From NCBI RefSeq assembly GCF_018323885.1, contig NZ_AP024586.1:62001-126000 (forward strand): DNA of 64,000 bases, read 5' to 3'. Below the pieces are notes generated by a model. The model was not told where the DNA came from. It searched no databases and saw only the letters and a program-made list of their open reading frames with translations. The position numbers were made by a program, and so were the translations under genes. Shown here in pieces: positions 59,601 through 64,000 of this stretch. Every line of letters begins with the position of its first letter. Within the stretch, counting starts at the first letter, position 1. Source of the stretch: Citrobacter amalonaticus. Its GTDB lineage: Bacteria; Pseudomonadota; Gammaproteobacteria; Enterobacterales; Enterobacteriaceae.

Positions 59601-62131
59601 GGAACGAAATCAGCGCGATGGTAAAGGACGGAGAACTGCTGCGGGTGTCCGTGCGCGGGGAGCCGCAGCTGATAGCCCGCTCCACCTGGGAGATGGAGAA
59701 ATCCATCCTGCGCACGGTGGAAGCGGGTAAAAATACGCAGCAGCCGCTTCTCGATAACGTGCCGACGGCGGTGCTGAGCGGTCTGACTGGCGGGCAGAAG
59801 CAGGCAACGACGCTGGTTCTCGGCAGTACGGACCAGTTCATCGGTATTCAGGGCTATGCCGGGGTGGGGAAAACAACACAGTTGAAAGCCGTGGTTGCCG
59901 CGCTCGATACACTGCCGGCAGATACGCGGCCGCAGCTGACCGGACTTGCCCCGACGCACCAGGCCGTAAAGGAAATGAGCGACGTCGGCGTGCGCGCCCA
60001 GACTATCAAGTCCTTTATCGTGGAGCACGATCAGGCGAAAGCCGCAGGCGAAAAACCGGACTACCGGGGGCAGGTGTTCCTCATCGACGAGTCCTCGATG
60101 GCCGGGAACCAGGACACCGCCGCGCTGTTTCAGGCTATAGCGGCCGGAGGCGGCCGCGCGGTCTCGATGGGGGATACCGACCAGTTCGAGGCGGTTGATT
60201 CCGGGGCACCGTTTAAGCTGATGCAGGAGCGCAGCCCGATGGACGTGGCCATCATGAAGGAAATCGTCCGCCAGAAGGTCTTGCAGCTGCGCGGTGCGGT
60301 CCATGACATCATTGACAACCGCATCGGCGCTGCCCTCAAGCGTATTGAGGCTCAGCCGGCCGACCGTATCGCCCGGGAAGCCGGTGCCAGTGCGCCACAA
60401 AGCGCGTTTGAGGAAACGGGAAGTCCGGTAGAGGATATCGTCAGTGACTGGACGGGCCGCACGCCGGATGCCCGGGCGCGCACGCTCATTATTACCCAGC
60501 TGAACGCCGACCGTAACGCGGTCAATGCCGGCATTCATGAGCAGCTGGCCAGACGCGGGGAGCTGGGCAAAGAGGCCGTCATGGTCCCGGTGCTGGATAA
60601 AATCTCGCACACCCGGCATGAGTTCAACAAAACTGCTGCATGGGACGCTAACCTCGTGGTTAAACGCGGCGATCGCTACCAGGACGTACTGGCCGTCGAC
60701 CGCAACGGCAACACGGTTACGGTGCGCGATGATGAGGGTAAGATTGGTCTGTACTCGCCAAAAGAGCTTATCACTGGTGACGTGCAGCTGTTCCGGCGCA
60801 GTCAGATAGAGGTGCGATCAGGCGATCAGCTGCGCTTCACGCTGACGGACCGCGAACATGGCCAGACCGGGAATCAGCGCTTTACCGTGGAGGCAGTCAG
60901 CCCGTCAGGGGATATCCGGCTTAAGGGGGATAAAGGCGGGGTGATCATTAATCCGGGCAACACACGGGCGCAGCAGCACATCGACTACGCCTGGGCGGTG
61001 ACCGGCTACGGCGCACAGGGCGCGAGCACGGACTACGTCATATCACTTGAAGGTACCGAGGGCGGCCGTAAGATGCTGGCCGACAAGCGGGCCTTCTACA
61101 TCTCTGCTTCGCGTGCAAAGGAGCACGTGCAGATTTACACCGACGGCAAGGCAGACTGGACAAAAGCGGTTGCCGCGCCGGAGCGGGATATCAAAACCGC
61201 GCACGACGCGCTGGCCCCGGAGACGCAACGTCAGCAGGCGAGAGCCATCTGGGCAATGGGACAGCCGGTGACAAAAACTGCCATTGGTCGTGCCTGGGTG
61301 AGGCATCAGGGCATGGGTGAGGCCACGCTGACGGCAAAAATCATCCCGGCGACCCGCCGATTCCCGGAGCCGGCACTGGCGCTACCGGTATACGACAACA
61401 ACGGGAAAAGCGCGGGACTGGCGCTGGTCTCCCTGGTTTCCAGCCCGAAGGGCAGACTGACGCAGGGCAACACCCGCATGGTGATGACGGAACGGGCACG
61501 CGGCGCAGTGCTGCAGCGAAGCCAGTCCGGCAATACGGTCGTTGTGGACGATCTGGCGGCCGCGCTGGATGCGGTCAGAACGCACCCGAAGGACGGGGTG
61601 GTGTGGCAGACCGGGCCGGAGGCGCCGTCAGCAAACCTGCTTAAGGTCAGCGGGGGAGTACGGGAGGATGAAGGTCTGCGGATTAACCTGAACAACCTGA
61701 CCGGTCAGGAAGAACAGCAGCGCCAGAGCGAACTGAAGCTGGCAGAACAGGCCCGCGAGCAGGAAGCCGCCCGTCAGCAGCTGAACGATAAACGCGACAT
61801 CGTGCTGCCGGCAGAGGAGGCCGTGAAGCTGCGTCCGGAAGAACTGAATCCGGCGAAACCAGAGCCGGTGATACCCGACCTCGGGGTTCTGGCCAGCGTA
61901 CGAGACAGTGAGCGACCGGACGGGCGTGAGATGCAGCTGGCAGACAATGTGCGTAAGGAGAACGCGCTACCGGATAAATCCCTTAATGAAGAGAGCAGGG
62001 CGTCCCGCGTCGTTGCCGATCTTGCGCGGGCTGAGCAGGATATGGTGCGCCAGACCGGTGACAACGGCCGTGGCCGTATGCCTGAAATCGAAGAGCAGAC
62101 CCTCACCCGCACCATTCAGAAAGAACGTTAA
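56681..62131 (+). CDS. traI: TraI, relaxase-helicase
   Basis: An 1816-residue protein (F 1756). The relaxase domain has Tyr16, Tyr17, Tyr23 and Tyr24 and the metal-binding His146, His157 and His159, at the same positions as in F. A RecD-like helicase follows with Walker A GYAGVGKTTQ (residues 1058-1067). TraI nicks oriT, stays on the 5' end and unwinds the plasmid 5'-3'. The proline-rich insert at about 305-390 is longer than in F. The C-terminal part is rich in Glu/Gln helices. It overlaps traD by four bases. Confidence 0.97.
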   Translation: MMSVAPVASASGAAGYYSNSDNYYFLGNLQSLWLGEGAKALGLEGNVRADALTAVLEGRLPDGSRLGKEINGNHVHRPGHDLTFSAPKSVSILALIGEDKAMLDAHNRAVRVAAGYVEKLISARDTKDGVTSIVHTGKMVAAAFTHDTSRNLDPQLHTHLLVANMTELYGKWKALATDYIHDAGFIETVMKMQVTLGKIYRSALRQEVEALGHKVEEVGKHGMWEIKGVPEEVREDLSSRGREIEGAVGADATLRSRDVAAKDTRQAKVDPSRLRLMERWLGQLKDKGYDLKAYQASVVPREDASREVRPQPVKSEPEMPGREISANVPERQMQAAEPAGKHAEKGGTAPEQSDVTAPSSSRQPAPQPVLSGPGPVLQPAGMTQTQPSKSLQPSQTPALAPEVMQSVQMAISQLSDSRTRFTFGELMLTTAELSEQLPDMNVIRQAIDASLKDGLIVPLDSEKGVFTSRIHLLDELSIQALSQEHLKSTSVVSFARPEQYAPPALAVVEKDALVLMNAPSGVAGIRDLTAQLTGISVAQGREVQVLASSAERAISLAKSDTLRDRLVSRQQVLSGELQLKPQSTLIIEGAERLGLKETLVLLGEARAQDAQLVFLDSAGRQANGNAMSVLESAGVARSRRTEPAPGLEAEVVSIANKRDRYEALATRFADLSGGTENVTAVVVGKREQGHLTGLIRDALQNAGQLERNGISIEARSPVWLDSKTRRMPGSYRPGMVLENRSDAKDRQSFVIDRVHEDTRMLSLVDGDGVLTRMKISEVTADWRLFNSETLNVASGERLMAVAGDREHGLKAKDRLEVTGISEKGIEVTRGTDTLVLPKDRPLYVTHAYVSAPGSRDNDSGVVLAALNSRDISSQTMNSLAQSGHRAEIFTAEVQDRAETRLQRMKTNASPVQLVRSLSGREDVSEAVGSLHDAVRTDAGLAVWRAVNDQRSVVFSELKLAEAAEKYHPDFGEVGNEISAMVKDGELLRVSVRGEPQLIARSTWEMEKSILRTVEAGKNTQQPLLDNVPTAVLSGLTGGQKQATTLVLGSTDQFIGIQGYAGVGKTTQLKAVVAALDTLPADTRPQLTGLAPTHQAVKEMSDVGVRAQTIKSFIVEHDQAKAAGEKPDYRGQVFLIDESSMAGNQDTAALFQAIAAGGGRAVSMGDTDQFEAVDSGAPFKLMQERSPMDVAIMKEIVRQKVLQLRGAVHDIIDNRIGAALKRIEAQPADRIAREAGASAPQSAFEETGSPVEDIVSDWTGRTPDARARTLIITQLNADRNAVNAGIHEQLARRGELGKEAVMVPVLDKISHTRHEFNKTAAWDANLVVKRGDRYQDVLAVDRNGNTVTVRDDEGKIGLYSPKELITGDVQLFRRSQIEVRSGDQLRFTLTDREHGQTGNQRFTVEAVSPSGDIRLKGDKGGVIINPGNTRAQQHIDYAWAVTGYGAQGASTDYVISLEGTEGGRKMLADKRAFYISASRAKEHVQIYTDGKADWTKAVAAPERDIKTAHDALAPETQRQQARAIWAMGQPVTKTAIGRAWVRHQGMGEATLTAKIIPATRRFPEPALALPVYDNNGKSAGLALVSLVSSPKGRLTQGNTRMVMTERARGAVLQRSQSGNTVVVDDLAAALDAVRTHPKDGVVWQTGPEAPSANLLKVSGGVREDEGLRINLNNLTGQEEQQRQSELKLAEQAREQEAARQQLNDKRDIVLPAEEAVKLRPEELNPAKPEPVIPDLGVLASVRDSERPDGREMQLADNVRKENALPDKSLNEESRASRVVADLARAEQDMVRQTGDNGRGRMPEIEEQTLTRTIQKER

Positions 62132-62155
62132 TCGGAATAAACGAGAGAGAACGAC

Positions 62156-62550
62156 ATGAAACTGAGTACCTTAACCGCTTTAATAGTTACAACATACGTT
62201 GGTATTAATTCAATGGCGCAGGCCTCGGCTCCTCAGCCAGTCTTCACTCCAGAGCAGGAAGCGAAGATCGGCGAGATTGCCGCAGAATACCTGGTGGCGC
62301 ACCCGGAAGTGCTGGTTGTCGTCAGCCAGAAACTGCAGGAGCAGCAGGAAGCACGGCAGCAGCTGCAGTTTGCTGTCAGGGTCATGGATAACCAGGCAGC
62401 ACTACTGAACGACGCGGATACGCCGGCCTTCGGGCCGGAGAATGCAAAGGTTGCCGTCATCGAGTTCTTTGATTACCAGTGCATTCATTGCAGCTCGGTG
62501 GCACCAGAGCTGGAAAAAGTCATGAAGGGGTCCGCTTGGAAAACGGAATC
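62156..62550 (+). pseudogene. DsbA-family thiol:disulfide protein truncated by an IS
   Basis: A signal peptide (MKLSTLTALIVTTYVGINSM) is followed by a helical region and a thioredoxin-like domain with the active site Cys109-Ile-His-Cys112 in VIEFFDYQCIHCSSVAPELE. The homologous part stops about residue 124; after that the chain reads into insertion-sequence DNA and ends at 62605. The gene lacks its C-terminal half and is probably inactive. It follows traI by 24 bases and may have supplied disulfides to the cysteine-rich Tra proteins. Confidence 0.83.
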
Positions 62551-62563
62551 TATGGTCACTCCC

Positions 62564-62803
62564 GTTTTTGCAACACCGATTTTGACGACAAGTTGGCTTG
62601 CTTGAATCTATCCGGCGTCTGAATGGGATTTTATTCCCGCGCCTCGATGAGTTCCGCGCCTGATGAACCTCCAGAAAATATACGGCTTCAATGAGCCTTT
62701 CCGTTTTACAGGTTCCTCAACAGGCCGGTGGGCCGTTAGTATCATCAATATCAGTATTCGCAAAACCAGATGAATGATTGTTTAAACTGGTGTATTTCTG
62801 CCT
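62564..62803 (-). ncRNA. Candidate bridge RNA region of the IS110-family element
   Basis: In IS110-family elements a structured bridge RNA is encoded in the non-coding end and guides target and donor recognition; for the IS1111 group it lies downstream of the recombinase gene. This 240-base non-coding segment has that position. I did not fold it and have no direct evidence for the RNA ends. Confidence 0.4.
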
Positions 62804-63808
62804 TTATGCTTCGTAAGTTTGCTGTCGCGCCGTCAGTGCCCAGGCTATTCTGGCCAGCTTGTTTGCCAGAGCACAGGTGACGACAAAGTTGCTTTTCCGA
62901 CACAACAACTCCCTGACCCAGTCGGCCAACTTGCCAGACTGGTGTTCCAGTTTTTGTATGAATACCCTGGCACACTGAACCAACAAAGTTCGGATCTTTT
63001 TGTTGCCCCGCTTGCTAATCCCTAACAATGTCGTCCGACCTCCCGTGCTGTACTGTCGGGGTACCAGCCCTGTTGCCGCCGCAAAGTCACGGCTGCTGGC
63101 GTACTGCTTCCCGTCGCCAATCTCAGTTGAAATAGTACTGGCAGTCAGCGTTCCAACGCAGGGAATACTCAGCAAGCGCTGTCCAACCTCATCTTCGTCC
63201 AACTTTCGTTTCAACTGAGATTCCAGATCTTTAATCTGCTCAACAAGATAGTGATAATGCTGTTGTAATTTCAGCAGTAACTGGCTGAGATAAAGAGGCA
63301 AACTACTGTCCTCAAGAAGGGTACTCAGTCGACTAATAACGGCAGCACCTCGCGGAACGCTGATACCAAATTCCAGCAGAAAAGCATGCATCTGATTAGT
63401 TGTTTTCACCTTATCCTGAACCAGGGATTCACGGACACGATGCAGAGCTCGCATTGCCTGCTGAGATTCGGTTCTGGGCTGCACGAAACGCATAGATGGA
63501 CGTGATGCTGCTTCACAGATAGCTTCAGCATCAACGAAGTCATTTTTGTTGCTTTTAACGAATGGGCGGACAAATTGCGGTGATATCAGCTTTGGAAAAT
63601 GCCCTAACTCTGCCAGCTTGCGTGCCATAAAGTGAGAACCGCCACAGGCTTCCATCGCGATGGTTGTTGCCGGGCATGTCGCCAGAAATTCGATTAGCTT
63701 TGGTCGGGTGAATTTTTTACGGTAAACGGCCTTCCCACGATGATCCTGACAATGAATATGGAAAGAGTTCTTACCCAGATCGATACCAATAAGCGCAATG
63801 TTTTCCAT
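62804..63808 (-). CDS. IS110-family transposase (DEDD recombinase)
   Basis: A 334-residue transposase with the RuvC-like DEDD domain: Asp10 in LIGIDLGKNSFHIH, Glu in AMEACGGSHF and the pair in KNDFVDAEAI. The C-terminal Transposase_20 domain has LLSIPCVGTLTASTISTEIG and FAAATGLVPRQYSTGGRTTL. It appears intact, so the element may be active. Its exact name is not assigned. Confidence 0.93.
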   Translation of the reverse strand: MENIALIGIDLGKNSFHIHCQDHRGKAVYRKKFTRPKLIEFLATCPATTIAMEACGGSHFMARKLAELGHFPKLISPQFVRPFVKSNKNDFVDAEAICEAASRPSMRFVQPRTESQQAMRALHRVRESLVQDKVKTTNQMHAFLLEFGISVPRGAAVISRLSTLLEDSSLPLYLSQLLLKLQQHYHYLVEQIKDLESQLKRKLDEDEVGQRLLSIPCVGTLTASTISTEIGDGKQYASSRDFAAATGLVPRQYSTGGRTTLLGISKRGNKKIRTLLVQCARVFIQKLEHQSGKLADWVRELLCRKSNFVVTCALANKLARIAWALTARQQTYEA

Positions 63809-63871
63809 GATGGTTCTCCGAATGAAAGCCTGTCCTCAGCATAGTACTGGGAAGGAGGGAGTGACCATCTC

Positions 63872-64000
63872 ATTAAATATCCTACGCTAAGCCTGTTTAT
63901 TGTATAGGCTACTATCCACTGAGCGTAAGGCGCGATATTTACTCTGTCCCAGTTTGAGTTTTTTTTCGCCAGACGTAATCGCCTCTCAGGTTGATATGTT
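63872..64000. other. Sequence beyond the IS, no gene seen
   Basis: The last 129 bases are AT-rich and do not continue the DsbA-like gene in any obvious frame. Either the target gene was also deleted, or the IS carries unrelated flanking DNA. Nothing else can be supported. Confidence 0.4.

Larger units (their letters stand above)
62545..63871 (-). mobile_element. IS110-family (IS1111-like) insertion sequence
   Basis: One transposase gene with sub-terminal inverted repeats ATGGTCACTCCC at 62552-62563 and its complement at 63857-63868. Sub-terminal repeats distinguish the IS1111 subgroup. About 240 bases of non-coding DNA lie downstream of the transposase and only 50 upstream. The exact ends are not known because IS110 elements make no clear terminal repeats or target duplications. 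It interrupts the DsbA-like gene. Confidence 0.8.

Noticed and set aside
59405..60619. 404-codon open frame on the minus strand inside traI
   Set aside because: traI has intact motifs throughout on the plus strand; this is an antisense shadow without ribosome site.
1..64000. rRNA, tRNA and antibiotic resistance genes
   Set aside because: None could be recognised on either strand.

Overview
This window is part of a large conjugative, F-like (MOBF12-type) plasmid of the Enterobacterales. The evidence is a nearly complete F-type transfer operon (traA, L, E, K, B, V, C, trbI, W, U, trbC, N, F, trbB, H, G, S, T, D, I), a leading region with psiB, psiA, hok, an antirestriction gene, a ParB-like gene and a DUF932 gene, a ParM-type partition operon and umuDC. 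Base composition and small chromosomal-type cassettes fit the Klebsiella/Enterobacter/Citrobacter group, but the sequence alone does not fix the host. No replication initiator, rRNA, tRNA, antibiotic resistance gene or CRISPR array is visible.

Layout. 1-3800: an accessory block with an mdaB-like quinone reductase, a nimT/nimR-like efflux pump and regulator pair, and a stbDE (RelBE-type) toxin-antitoxin pair. 3796-5138: a decayed ISNCY-type transposase. 5200-7270: short dyad repeats and a LexA-controlled umuDC operon. 7270-9640: partition (parM/stbA, a duplicated ParR-like gene and two small genes) with a probable centromere upstream.

9700-27380 is the leading region. Almost all genes point towards oriT, so the strand transferred first is their template. 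It is divided into six transcription units. Each unit begins with one of two families of long repeated non-coding modules: R1-R3 at about 9736, 13691 and 15428, and A-C at about 16612, 22040 and 25131. These look like single-stranded-DNA promoters of the Frpo/ssi kind. The units encode an unknown 155-residue protein; an orphan beta-class DNA methyltransferase; a KlcA/ArdB antirestriction protein; a ParB-like gene with psiB and psiA; an operon with an N6-methylase-like protein that lacks its catalytic motif; and a DUF932 protein. Modules A, B and C carry a shared start codon and about 16 shared codons, fused in frame to three unrelated proteins. A chromosomal-type cassette (DapA-like, B3/4-domain, XRE-cupin and GNAT genes) sits after the first unit, and hok with a probable sok follows psiA.

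27380-27930 is oriT, with a 16-bp perfect inverted repeat, four direct repeats and an F-like nic neighbourhood. traM follows. At the usual place of traJ and traY there is instead one reverse-oriented gene for a protein with two ribbon-helix-helix repeats, and a CRP-type site lies ahead of traA. The tra genes run rightward in a tightly coupled operon to traI at 62131. Two blocks of unrecognised genes interrupt it: four genes between traB and traV, including a divergent paralogous pair, and four between traW and traU. The traG 3' end and traS are AT-rich compared with their neighbours, which suggests a swapped entry-exclusion module. After traI a DsbA-like gene is cut by an IS110/IS1111-type element, and neither traX nor finO is seen.
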